This document shows, piece by piece, positions 19,714 through 29,842 of a stretch of DNA of 64,000 bases. A program made the position numbers and the translations under genes. The notes under the pieces were generated by a model. It had not been told where the DNA came from, ran no database searches, and saw nothing but the letters and a program-made list of their open reading frames with translations. Position 1 is the first letter of the stretch, and the number at the start of each line of letters is the position of its first letter. Where the stretch lies: the NCBI GenBank assembly GCA_009760855.2, contig WPIO01000026.1:744001-808000 (forward strand), given 5' to 3'. This DNA is from Cristatella mucedo (lineage: Eukaryota > Bryozoa > Phylactolaemata > Cristatellidae).

Positions 19714-20455
19714 ATGCAAATGGAAGTATAATTATTAACCTAAGTGATCCTGTTAATCCTTCCGATCCTGTTAAAAAGAGTTACGCAGATTCTAATTTCA
19801 TGGTAACTGGCAATTGATCAATAAACTTTCAATGTCAACCTGCTGTTAATCTTGGTCCAGGAGTTAATCCTACTGATTCGGTTAATGTTAGTCAGTTAAG
19901 CAGTTATGTCAATTAATCTGGTGATACAATGACTGGAGATATAAACATGAATGGATTTGCTATTACTTCTACCTATTGGAACTCAAGCAGTACTACAACA
20001 AATGTTCTTTCAGATAATTTTTGTGTTGCTTACGGAGGATTAAGACGAGATGTAATGTTAAAGGCTTATCCTGCAACTACCAATTTAAATATGAATAATA
20101 ACTCAATAGTTAATGTTGCAGATCCTGTTAATCCTTCAGATGGTGCAACTAAATCTTACATGGACAAAACAATAAAAAAAAAGTAATTCCTGTGTCATTA
20201 GATCCTAGATCAATGAATTACATTATAAATACCTCAGTTAACTATTCTTGGCAAAACAGGAATGCTTCACTATTAATATTATTAAGTTTGATGGTAGTTG
20301 GCTCATCCAATTGGATATTCCTAAGGCCTAGTACAAATACTTCTATAGTGTCTGGAGAAATACGTGCTATAAATACTGTTTCCATAGGAACAGATTTTAG
20401 TACTATGCTTACTTCAACCGAATTCCTACTGACTACTAATTTGTTGATAACCTAA
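19686..20455 (+). pseudogene. Fibre-like virion protein 3, broken
   Basis: Starts MNAYILSDLDANGSI. It carries three copies of the fibre module: NLSDPVNPSDPVKKSYADS, NLGPGVNPTDSVNVSQLSS and NVADPVNPSDGATKSYMDK, plus SGDTMTGDINMNGFAI. In-frame TGA (near 19816) and TAA (near 19915) sit where the repeats elsewhere have coding residues. After a frameshift near 20186 a C-terminal part of about 87 codons is open to 20455. Total about 255 codons. The probable role is virion attachment. It is related in repeat type to the two minus-strand genes at 7026-9245 but on the other side of the element. Confidence 0.65.
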
Positions 20456-20606
20456 GAAACCTCAGAGTTAATCTCTTGGTTATTTATATACTCACGTGAG
20501 AAACGCAAATGAACTAATAAAACAGTAAGTTCTTTTATTTTTGTTGCTTTACGTTTAGCTTTAACTAAAAGAAACAGTTTTGTGATAACGCAAATGGCTT
20601 CATGAT

Positions 20607-20795
20607 CTAAACAGTGATGAATACAAATATTTCAAAGCACCTTTTTTTGAAATGTTTTATTGCAAGACAGTATAGTTTAGTAGGTTTTTCTTCAGAATAT
20701 TTATTAGTAGAATAATGACAATCAGAGTATAATATTTTATTTTTACGTAGGATACCATAATCAAACTCTGTTTCAATACTATCTAGATCACACAT
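20607..20795 (-). CDS. Small hypothetical protein, minus strand
   Basis: A 62-codon intact frame, MCDLDSIETEFDYGILRKNK..., with four cysteines and a C-terminal KHFKKRCFEIFVFITV. TATAAAATACT precedes the ATG, weakly like the island's promoters. Further minus-strand reading to about 20495 is Lys-rich but broken. Family unknown. Confidence 0.35.
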   Translation of the reverse strand: MCDLDSIETEFDYGILRKNKILYSDCHYSTNKYSEEKPTKLYCLAIKHFKKRCFEIFVFITV

Positions 20796-20877
20796 AGTAT
20801 TTTATATTTTAACTTTGGTCTTATTTTAATCTTTTTGCAAGAAGGATGACCTGACTCTAGATAATCAAGTCCGCTAA

Positions 20878-21746
20878 ATGTTTAGAACAAATCTTACAAA
20901 ATATTTCCATTTCCATAAAACGTCATTTTTAACTCTACAAGAAAGAAAAAAAGAAGTACAGTTCAATCCTGATTCAGATATAAACCAAGTATTCAAACCA
21001 AGACCAGAGGAAATTCCAAAAGGTCTTTTACATAGCTGCACCTAATGAAAATCACCTAGCAGATATTTTATATATGCCAAATGATTCTGGATACAAATAT
21101 GCTTTGAGTGTTGATGTTGCTAGTAGATGTTTTGATGTTGCTAGTAGATGTAAAGACTCAAGACCACTTAAAGCAAAGTTTTGTAAAGAAGAACACAAGC
21201 AATAATAGGCGTTTATACAAAAGGTCCTTTAGAATGCCAAGGAAGATAACAGTAGATCCAGGAACAGAGTTTAAAGGACAGTTCGCAAAAGAAATGAAAA
21301 GACATGAAACGCATGTAATAGAAGCTACTATTTAAAAGAGTGTTGTATTAGTTGAAATAATGAATCAAGCAATAGCAGAAAGAGCCTTTATTGCGCTGGA
21401 TGAAAAAAATTAGAAAGCGTTAATAAAGGAGATTATGTTAGAAACAAAGAGTGGATTGATAATTTACCAAAGATTATTGATTACCTAAATAATAATATTA
21501 CAAACTCAATTGTTGAAGAACCTCCTAAAGCAATGAAAAGAAATAATAAAAATAAAGAGATCAAAATATCATAGAAAAGTCGGAGAACAAGAAGAATTAT
21601 TAGAACTTAGAACAACTATTAGATATTTACTAGAACCAGGTGAAGGAGAAAATATAAAAAGAAGAAGAGCTACAGATCCGATATGGAGTCTAACTAAACA
21701 TGTTATTGGTAGAATAATGGCAATGAAAGACCAACCAGTACGTTAA
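20878..21746 (+). pseudogene. Retroviral-type integrase (Polinton), broken
   Basis: Inserts the element into host DNA. The start at 20878 opens a frame that includes VFKPRPEEIPKG and ends early. The next frame has NENHLADILYMPND (first acidic residue, codon 21062) and YKYALSVDVASR. A further frame has MPRKITVDPGTEFKGQF (second Asp, codon 21255) and QAIAERAFIAL (Glu, codon 21378), so the D-D-E set is still readable. The C-terminal region LLEPGEGENIKRRRATDPIW is typical of Polinton integrases. The end is TAA 21744. A 21-bp in-frame tandem duplication (21113-21154) repeats the DVASRC segment. Several stops and at least one frameshift. Confidence 0.9.
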
Positions 21747-21785
21747 TGATAATAAAAAAAGTGTCTAGAGAAGAACTACAAGTAA

Positions 21786-22177
21786 TTAAATAGGAATAGT
21801 TTCTTTTAGTGAACCTTCCATTATAACATCTTTAAACTCCTCTTTTGTAATTACTTCATCAGATAAAGTATGCCTCATTTTGGCAATAAACTTTGAATTT
21901 GATTCTAGAGCAGATCTTTTGCGCTGGTCGATTTTTGCTAGAACACCATCAACTGCTACCATCATTGCAGATATTGCAGACAAAGATGAAACTATAATAT
22001 TGGGAAACGTTGAATATAAGTACTAGAAATTGTTACTCCTAAGGCTATTACTATGTTTACAACTTAAATCATATATCTTATTTTTGTTAGATTTGTTAGA
22101 CGTAACCTAACTTTAGTATTATATTGCACGATCTCTTCATATCTTTGGTTAACATATTTCTTTATTAATTCTGCCAT
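21786..22177 (-). pseudogene. Membrane-anchored hypothetical, minus strand, broken
   Basis: The ATG at 22177 follows TATATATGAGATA. It reads MAELIKKYVNQRYEEIVQY, then, after a TAA, a hydrophobic stretch VVNIVIALGVTISSTYI, and after a shift the frame 21786-21983 (MSAISAMMVAVDGVLAKID... ending ETIPI-stop). About 128 codons with one probable transmembrane segment and a charged helical C-terminus. No family recognised. It lies between the integrase and the right terminal repeat. Confidence 0.45.
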
Positions 22178-22282
22178 TATCTCATATATAAATTAAAAGT
22201 TTTCTTTTCTTGGAAATTTACTCATAAAAAATTTACTGTAGCATATACAAGAAAAACCCACTAAGTTTGGTGGAGTACGTAG

Positions 22283-22407
22283 AGTAGTATAGTTTTGAAT
22301 GTTATGGAGACCGGGACTCGAACGAGCACGAGACAATCAAACGAAGTGAGGTTGATGAGGTGCAAGGGTCGAGCCCTGGGCTACATAACATTCAAAACTA
22401 TACTACT
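22283..22407 (-). repeat. Right terminal inverted repeat, itself a fold-back
   Basis: Reverse complement of 791-915. The outermost 24 bases at each end of this unit (22283-22306 and 22384-22407) are perfect inverted copies of each other. The interior has B-box-like GGGACTCGAAC, read on this strand as the complement. No clear target-site duplication flanks it. Confidence 0.85.
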
Positions 22408-24092
22408 AGGCGGCATATCCAGCGCTCGTAACGGTGCTAGTTTTTGTTGAAGCGTGACGAATACCAGTGACAATGTAAGGATCGCCACGTTCAGGAGTAT
22501 TGCGACCCGATTGACACCCGCTCAGCGAGAGTGCTGTAGTTTGATTCGCCGATTCACCATCGCCGTTTGGACCTGCAATCGCAGTAGCCAGCTGAGTCCA
22601 GCAACGCTCTCACAGCGCCGAAGCGATCTACCGCCAGGCGGCCAAAGCCACTGTCCAACATGCATACGCACCAACCGTCATCCCGTCGAGGGAGCAGTTA
22701 CGCAAGACTACAGCCCATTACTGTATCGGGCTTGAGTAGCCGTGCATTCACCCTAACGCCGCAGGGGGCCAGCACGCGGGCGCTCTGCATGGCGTCCTAG
22801 TTGCAACAGACCAGCCTTCGCAGGCCCAAACGTGAACCTTGTTAACCATCACCATCATGAATCGCAATGGCCCATAAACAGGCAGCATCGCCATAAACTC
22901 CACGGTGCCATAACCACCGCTGGGCCATAAACATCGCTGGGCCATAAACTAGCTGTAGCAGAAATAACATGGCCATAAATATCGCAAGGCCATAAACTGG
23001 CCGCAGCGGAATACCAAGGCCAGAAACTTCGAGGAGCAGCAGTCTAAAAATATGCATACTTACACATGGTATTTAAATTCGACAGGAGGCGAAATTCAAC
23101 ACCAGCAGACACCTCCTTTGCGGCGTTAGTATTCTTATTTTATTTCCACAATTTCGTGGCTGAAGAAACCCACCAACCACCAACCAGATGTTTACATCAC
23201 ATGTATAGGTCGACCGCCAGTGCCACGAAAAAAATTTTACTGCTCACAGCGACGTCAGTGTCCACACTCACTTCTGGTTCTTGCTTGTGATAAATGACTT
23301 GACTACTGAGATCGTGGTCAGCAAGCGACCAAAATGTGGCTAGAAATCAATCCAGCGCCTGTATGTGCAGATAGCCAAAGGTTAGCTGCAGTTTCCGGTT
23401 ACATCTTTGCCACCAGCTGCAAGTCACAGGAAGACGCTCAGATCATCTTCATATTGAATGGTCGATCTGGATCAGCCTTTTAAGCTCGAGTTGTATGGCA
23501 GCTTGACTCGAGCTAGCCTCAAAGCCACACTGGTCAAGACTCTGCTGCCCTAAAAGCATGCAGCAAAGTAGCTTCGTGTGAGTTGCAGATAGTCCTGCAG
23601 CACAGGAAGTCCTCGCCGACCTGTAACGTTTGAGTTGTCAGCACTTTTTGCTGCTTTGCACTGTCAATTATTCAGCATGGATTTTTGATTTCCCATTTTG
23701 CACTAGTCAGTCATTGCAACGCCATTGAATATAAATCGTGAGTTCTCATGGCAACGCTTGCCCACAGCCGGTCCGACGATCGCACGTTTGCGTGCACATG
23801 TAGGTGTGTGCACACTCTTGTATGGCTGTGTGTATAAGAAAATTTGCGTTTTGTCTGTTTCCCTTCGTGTGCATTTGTGTGCTCTCGTAGGTACGTGCAC
23901 GTGCTTGTGAGTGTTTGCATAGTACGTGCACGTGCTTGTGAGTGTTTGCGTGCCGACGTGAGCTCACACGGGTGAGCTCGTTCGTGCCCAAGCTCATGTG
24001 GGTATCCAGGCTCACTTTGTGTGCTATTGTATCCTACTATATCCTATTTATGCTATTGTATATGTATGTGGTCGATGTGCTGTGTTGCACTA

Positions 24093-24093
<1 letters not shown>
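22408..24093. other. Host DNA right of the island, no gene seen
   Basis: Mixed-composition sequence. The open frame 22454-22735 (93 codons) has no recognisable domain and is probably chance. A GTACGTGCACGTGCTTGTGA-containing unit is tandemly duplicated at about 23890-23950. I see no supported gene. Confidence 0.5.
22866..23030 (+). repeat. Short interrupted repeat GGCCATAAAC
   Basis: About eight copies of GGCCATAAAC or close variants are spaced 15-32 bases apart (for example near 22868, 22922, 22939, 22970 and 22987). A degenerate minisatellite. Confidence 0.6.
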
Positions 24094-24136
<43 letters not shown>

Positions 24137-25410
24137 GTGTATAGCACCCTCAAAGAACTCAATCTCTTCGTAGGAACTTTACCAATGCAGTAAAAGAAGC
24201 ATGGTCGAACGGTAAATGGTAGCAAGCTCAATTTCAACAAACATAACATGGTTAGAGGTGGCATTCGCAGGGTCAGCATGCAGATATGCTTAGAGGCAGC
24301 ATGCACAGTATAAGTACGTACAGTATAAGCACTCAAAAAACGAGCCACGTGGACTCACTAAATGCTGTGATAAACAGGTGTGTTTTAGCTGTTCTTAAAT
24401 GTCAAGTCAGAGGATGTCGTGACCCCAGTCGGACGTGAGTTCCAGGTTTTGAGAGTATACTAAGTAAAGGCACAAGCTTCAAAGGATTTGAGGTTCGTAC
24501 GAGGTACAGTTAAACGATTTGAATGAGAAAAGCAGTTGGTATGATGTCTAGCTTGGTGGAGGATTTAGCGTTCTTTAGGCAGGAGCCGGTGATAGAACCT
24601 TGAAGTTGATGAGCTGGTGGATTGGGAGCCACTGCAGGTCGGCAAGAAGTAGTGTGGTGTGGCATGTGTGAGCTCACGAAAGACAAGTCTAGCTACAGAG
24701 TTTTGCAACCACCGTAAGAGCCTGATTGCATCGGGCAGTAGACCAGCAAGCAGTGAGTTGCAGAAGTAGAGCCGGGATGTTACAAATGCATGGATAAATT
24801 TAGATGCAGTATCCCCGTCAAAGCAAGCCCGATTTTTAGCAATGTTGTGTCACTGAAAGTAAGTAGACTTGACTGTGGAGCTGATGTGGTCGTCTAGTGA
24901 AAGGTCACTTTGGAACAAGACACCTAGATTATGTGCAGATGCAACAGGAGGCAAGCTGGCTGAGCCGATTGTGAGCGGTCAGCTTTCCGATTACTGAGTC
25001 AGGCTTGGTTTACTAATAGCCATTAAGCTGGTTTTATCCTCACCTCATAATTTGAGAAACTTTGTTGCCATCCACGTGCAGATATCAGCGATACATACAG
25101 CGAGGGAGTTGAGAGAATTTGACGTCTGGGAAGTCTGGGAGGGATTAAAGCAAAGGTATAACTGAATGTCATTTGCATAAAAGTGAAACTCTAGATTCTG
25201 ATTGATGATCACATCGGCAATAGAGAGTATAAACTGTGAAGAGAAGTGAACCAAGCTCAGAGCCCTGAAGGTACCCATACTTCAGTAATTCCTCGGATGA
25301 TCTTTGTTCAATACCCTGAAGTCTCCCACTAATATAAAACTGTAACCATTGCGATGCCGTGCCAGTAATATCCAGGCGTGATGAGAGACTCACTAACAAT
25401 AAGAGCGACA
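24094..25410 (-). mobile_element. CR1/L2-like LINE, 3' half, 5'-truncated
   Basis: Minus-strand copy. It begins (as its 3' end) with an (AAT)n tract at 24094-24132 and the family tail GCACCCTCAAAGAACTCAAT. Minus-strand reading gives reverse-transcriptase remnants: LQGSELGSLLFTVYTL (palm, about 25250), FHFYANDIQLYLCFNPS (the YADD box, with Asn in place of the first Asp, about 25170) and the conserved C-terminal region further left, all with many breaks. It lacks the endonuclease. Confidence 0.8.
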
Positions 25411-26706
25411 TGGCCAGATGAACAGGTAGCAGACGCTCCTGCTGCTAGTGTGCCATCTCTGAAGAACTAAGAACGTCCCAATAATTGCCGAGCCACAAAA
25501 ATCACCTGGAAACCTAAAGAGTTATAAAATATGACCCATGCAATGTCGGTTGAACAATAGCATTCCGCAAGAGAAAAAGGCAGTCTGTTGACGATGCAGA
25601 GTCCACTGAATTTGAAATTGCTGCTGCTCAAGCTCGGTGGTAATATAAAATTTAGATGTGACGAAATCCAATCGGCTGAATGTAACCCTTGGCTAAGCAG
25701 AATGAAGATCACCATGTGCTCTCAAATATTCGATAAGAAGCAGTCATGCATGGCAGAAGTCTTGATGAATAGCCGAACTCATGATTTGAAAGAAGACTCT
25801 GTTCTCTAACGTTTCGACTCTCCACAAGCCCTACGTACCCGAGGATCTTTAATTGACAGGACCTGTTTGATGTGTCATGAGCCTATCTTGACCCTGCTCT
25901 TACATAAACCCGAAGCCACTGCACGTATGGCCGTTTGCTAGCGAAAGTTGAGTCGTTGACATTCGTACTGGTGTGGAGCATCTTTCGGAGACTGAGTAAA
26001 ACAATATTAGGCCAAGAGGCAGGTTTCGGATAAGTGCCACTCCCACTGGATATTTAAAGACTACTGCCCATTCTTTTGCAATTACAAGAGCAAATGTCAG
26101 CTGTTTAGGGATACAAAATGCAGCCTTTGTAGACATGTCTGTAACAGTTCCCAGATACTTCTCAAAGTGGAATGATGAAAACATTGCAATCAATATCTGG
26201 AACAGGACATGTGATTCGGCGATGGTTCCATAATGTGATAGAAGTGCAAGATTAACAGATTGGAAATCAGCCAAAACAGCTTTATCCTTACGAATGACAT
26301 CTGTTTTCACGGTTGTAGGGATCGATTCGGGAAGCTCGGGGTTCGAATCATCAATACTGAGCAGCAATCGCTCAAGCGGCTCAACGTTTTGGTAACTCAA
26401 AGCCATCGAGTCACATTTACATTTGACAGGTCACAGTCATGTTGACAGGTGCAGTCTACCGGACTCCTTGAACAATTTCAACATTAATTTCCAAATGAGT
26501 TTGGACTCCGATGTAGGCTTGGACTGCCAAATTGTGACGACGGCTGTGGCAACCCAACAACGGCCGATCAAACAGATTAGCTGTTGCAGCATTGGTAGAA
26601 CTATTGTAACCAATCAGGCAGATTAATCGTTTAGCTTGTAGGTTATAACACCACAAGTTTCGATGATGAACTGCACATGATTGACAGCTGTGAAAGCTGT
26701 CACATA
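25411..26706. other. Unassigned host sequence with one 168-codon frame
   Basis: The minus-strand frame 25900-26406 (MALSYQNVEPLERLLLSIDD...) is the longest uninterrupted one here, with a hydrophobic stretch YPVGVALIRNLPLGLILFYS. I recognise no family and see no flanking splice signals that settle it. It may be part of an unclassified repeat or chance. Confidence 0.35.
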
Positions 26707-26830
26707 CAGTAATAATAATACATTTTATATTGCCCTCTCAAGAGTACTTAATCTCTTTCGAGGGCACTTTACATTCACTGCAAAGGAAGCAAGATCGAAT
26801 TGTCAGTGGTAGCATGCTCAATTAACAACA
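26707..26830 (-). mobile_element. LINE 3'-tail fragment
   Basis: A short (TAA)n start, then GCCCTCTCAAGAGTACTTAAT, CACTTTACATTC and GGTAGCATGCTCAA, the same 3' end as the copies at 24094 and 42228. Confidence 0.7.
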
Positions 26831-29214
26831 TTAAAAGTTTGTGTCTGCCATCGTTGCTGCCATTGCTGTGTGCGCATGCTTTTGCAGTTGCTACTGGCGT
26901 TGCTAGCGCTTCTGCTTGTGCGACTTACTGTTGCACGTCTGAGGGTATGATCTGCTCATTACCACTGAATGCGCAGCAGCCAAACCACCCGAGACAGCGT
27001 GAGTGCTTCGAGCTGGTGACTAGGGAGTCGTTGAATGGCCACAGTTGCCTCAAAGGCACTGTCTGGGCCGTTGGTTGCACCGAACATGGGCAATTCTGTG
27101 CACTGTTACCGGAACGGCTAGAATCTTAAGTTACAACGAGCATTCATAATGACTTGCTGTGCCCCTCGGTCATTGCCTAGGGTTAAGTTGATTGTACTTT
27201 ATTACCAAGATCCTGCGCTTAACGTCCAGAAATTAAATCAGGTGACATGTACTTGTCATCTGCGACAGTCTTGTCTTTTACCAGAATTCGGTGCGAGTGT
27301 GCATCACGGGATCTTCAGGGGTGGTTGGCAGATCGTGCTGCCTTCGGTTCTGAGCCAGGACTGTGCTAGCTGCAGCTGCTGGCTAGGAGTTGCTGCAACT
27401 ACCCAGGCACTGCTTCTCCTGCTGCTACCCTTGGTATCACTGCATGTGCTGCTGCTACCCAGGCACCACAGCTGCTGCTGTTACCCAGACTGCTGCTACC
27501 CAGGCAGCACAGCTGCTGCTGCTACCCAGGCATCACTGCTACTGCTGCTGCTGCTACACTGGCATTGCAGCCACTGCTGCTACACTGGCACTGCTGCTGC
27601 TATCCAGGCACCATGGCTGCTGCTGCTACTCAGGCATCACTGCTTCGACTGCTGCTGCATCTGCTGCTGAACTTTTACTTGCTGACCCGGCTACCATTAC
27701 TATTGCAAGCAGAAGTCTTGATGGAAGCAAGCCGACCCCCCCCCCCCTTGCCGCTAGGTGTAAGAGGCTTGGAGTACAGAGATCAACGTGCCCCTTCCCC
27801 ACAGGCTCTAGGCCAGCTGTTGGTCGTTGGTAGGCTGGACTGGGGGTAGGAGTCCACCTAATCCCTGGCTGGCTTTTGAGGCAACTGTGACCCATTGCCT
27901 TCCGAAACTTCTTCACCTTTGCAGGCCACAGGTTAATGGTGGTCCATTTGTGCTTGGGTGCCAGCTCAGGTCTGCCACCAGCACGGGTCTGCTGACGGCC
28001 TGCCCTCGATGCTATTTACCATTTGTCCCCGGCGTTTTTTAGCATTTCGTGGAGAAGGCCCAATAATGAATAGACACACCCACCGAGTTTCCGATGCATT
28101 GTCTGCACTGCTTGTCCGGGGGGGGGGGGGAAACAATCGCCACGGATCGCGTCTAGAGTCTCGTTTGGAGAGTAGCTTCTCTTTTGTTGCTTGTGTATGG
28201 CAAGTGTGCTGTGAATGTCCACAGTCAAGTAAAATGTTGAACCATACCAGAGTGTCTGATGTCCAGACTGCCCTGGACTATTATTGCTCCTGCGTTGGGG
28301 GGGGGGGGAGGTAGGGCAAATGCTTTGTTATTCTTAGGCTCTGCAGCTATTTGCTCGTGCTGTGGCTTCCTAGCATTTTAATATGTGTGGCTAGGACTCA
28401 CCTTTCTGTCTTGTCAAGTCGGTCTCGGCAGCAGCTGTGAACGGTTCAATTGGATGCTTCAGTGGCTTCTGATACTGCTAATGTTCTCGGTTGCTCCTTG
28501 AGGGGGCAGGGCGACCACTGTGTATTACACCACGATGGCCACGGTCTCGGGCAGTTCGAAATCCGTTGGAGACCAAGCTACTGCTGCAGCAGCAGCAACA
28601 GGTGCTCAGGACAGCAGGCTGCCAGCACTGCCCAGCCGTTAGTGCTGGTGCCGTGTGTGGCGCACACCCAGGCTTTAGTATGTGTGACCATCGTGGGCTT
28701 GCACCGGACTGAGAAATTTTACACGTTGCTGAACCGTCAGTTGAATTTACTTATAGCATTATGATACTACAAAGCAATGTCTTGTACTTGGGAGTTGAAC
28801 CCACAAACTTTGACACGGGGTTCAAGTGCTATCAACGTACTATTGCAAAATCACCCTCGTAGTTTTCTAAAAGTACTTTATTTTGCCAATGGAGTTAGTT
28901 AACAGCAGTAATGGCAATATCTCACTTATAACTCAATATTTACTTACATACCCCTTGTTCTAAGCAGCACCAGGGCTCTAAGGATATAGGTGCCATATCC
29001 TCAGTGAATGAGGTCAACACAGTGATTAAATAGGTTTGCCTAGAATGCCAAGATCATAGCAGAAATTAGCATCTAGTCAGCAAGAGCCTTGGTTGATAAT
29101 TCACTCTCATAATTGTACTATTCGTATCGAATTATTTAACCAATGATACGTTAATATTTGCTACTTGGATATTACAAGTATTTTGAATGTTAGTGTTTTC
29201 TCTCTATCTTCTAA
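26831..29214. other. Unassigned host sequence, low-complexity
   Basis: Contains the CTG-rich minisatellite (27385-27670), a poly-C run (about 27727-27739) and two poly-G runs (about 28119-28131 and 28297-28309). Several open frames on both strands overlap one another and are compositional. No gene supported. Confidence 0.5.
27385..27670 (+). repeat. CTG-rich minisatellite
   Basis: Imperfect tandem units of about 30 bases built on CTGCTGCTGCTACCCAGGCA, roughly nine copies, with variants CTACACTGGCA and CTATCCAGGCA. All three plus-strand frames are open, which follows from the repeat and is not evidence for coding. Confidence 0.75.
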
Positions 29215-29335
29215 TTAGTAATAAGAATAAAAAAAATTGTAGTATCCTAAGAACTAAATCTCTGTCTAGGCACTTTACGCATGCTGGACAGATAGTTAGT
29301 GATAGCAAGCACAATTTCGGGCCGCACAAGCACAA
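29215..29335 (-). mobile_element. LINE 3'-tail fragment
   Basis: GTAGTATCCTAAGAACTAAATCTC followed by AGGCACTTTACGCATGCT and GTGATAGCAAGCAC is the diverged 3' end of the LINE family in reverse. Confidence 0.55.
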
Positions 29336-29437
29336 AAATGACCATTTGCACCGAGAGAGCAAATGGTCTGACGAACTGGCTTGTTTTTTTTTTTTTTTAT
29401 GTCGCCATGTCAGGGGATGTCGTATCGTCAGTCCGGA

Positions 29438-29587
29438 TGCTTAGCTGATTAAGCAGCCCGATTTATATAGCGACAAAAGAGCCTTTACAGCTATCAATAC
29501 TACTTGCAGTTGGCGCTCAGCAGGACTCGATCCCACGACCCGGGTCATGAAGATCGAGCACACTACCTCGTGGGCTATTACCCGGGG
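29438..29587 (-). repeat. SINE family B, reversed copy
   Basis: Reverse complement of the tRNA-like head plus GTTGATAGC...GGC(T/A)CTTCTG tail. The B-box region reads GGACTCGATCCCACGACC on this strand. Compare 48739, 52183, 54716 and 63645. Confidence 0.7.
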
Positions 29588-29589
29588 TC

Positions 29590-29803
29590 GATTGAGAGTT
29601 CCTGAGCAAAAGCCATGGTCTTCAGAGGATTTTAGGTGATTAGAGGCGTTACTAAACCATTTGAGTCAGCAGACTGGTGGTAGAATCCAAAGCCTTTTGG
29701 GAAGTATTTCAGATAGGTAGGCCAGAGAAAGACAAAATTTCTTTGCAGCAAATGTAACTCGCCTAGAAAGAGATGGAGTTCTCTGAGGGCGCCTTATCAA
29801 GTG

Positions 29804-29842
<39 letters not shown>
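29590..29842. mobile_element. Two abutting LINE fragments, opposite strands
   Basis: 29590-29735 matches an internal part of the LINE in minus orientation (CAGAGGATTTTAGGTGAT, then CAGATAGGTAGGCCAGAG). 29736-29842 is a plus-orientation 3' tail (GCCTAGAAAGAGATGGAGTTC... ending in (TTA)n). Confidence 0.6.

Larger units (their letters stand above)
791..22407 (+). mobile_element. Degraded Polinton/Maverick (adintovirus-like) element
   Basis: An AT-rich block of about 21.6 kb is bounded by inverted ~125-bp repeats and packed with short-spaced genes on both strands. It contains the combination that defines Polintons: protein-primed PolB (1023-4929), retroviral-type integrase (20878-21746), packaging ATPase (12926-13603), Ulp1-like protease (12241-12618) and a probable jelly-roll capsid protein (17213-18822). 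Additional genes are PLA2-like, YqaJ, HNH and fibre-like. Nearly all frames contain stops or frameshifts, and the two terminal repeats differ at about a dozen positions, so the insertion is old and non-functional. No clear 6-bp target-site duplication is visible (CGGGCA on the left, AGGCGG on the right). Composition, gene density and lack of introns contrast sharply with the repeat-rich flanks. Confidence 0.9.

Noticed and set aside
1023-21746. A reassigned genetic code in the viral island, because many genes have isolated in-frame stops
   Set aside because: The stops fall at positions whose expected residue differs from case to case (Lys-like, Tyr-like, Trp-like), all three stop codons occur, and frameshifts are equally common. 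That is ordinary pseudogene decay.
785-22413. A 6-bp target-site duplication around the element
   Set aside because: CGGGCA on the left and AGGCGG on the right do not match, nor do nearby offsets; it may have decayed or the exact ends may differ by a few bases.
22454-22735. 93-codon frame just outside the right terminal repeat
   Set aside because: No similarity to Polinton genes and outside the inverted repeat; probably chance.
28450-28764. 104-codon plus-strand frame with a Gln run in another frame
   Set aside because: No domain, low complexity, and overlapping frames are equally open.
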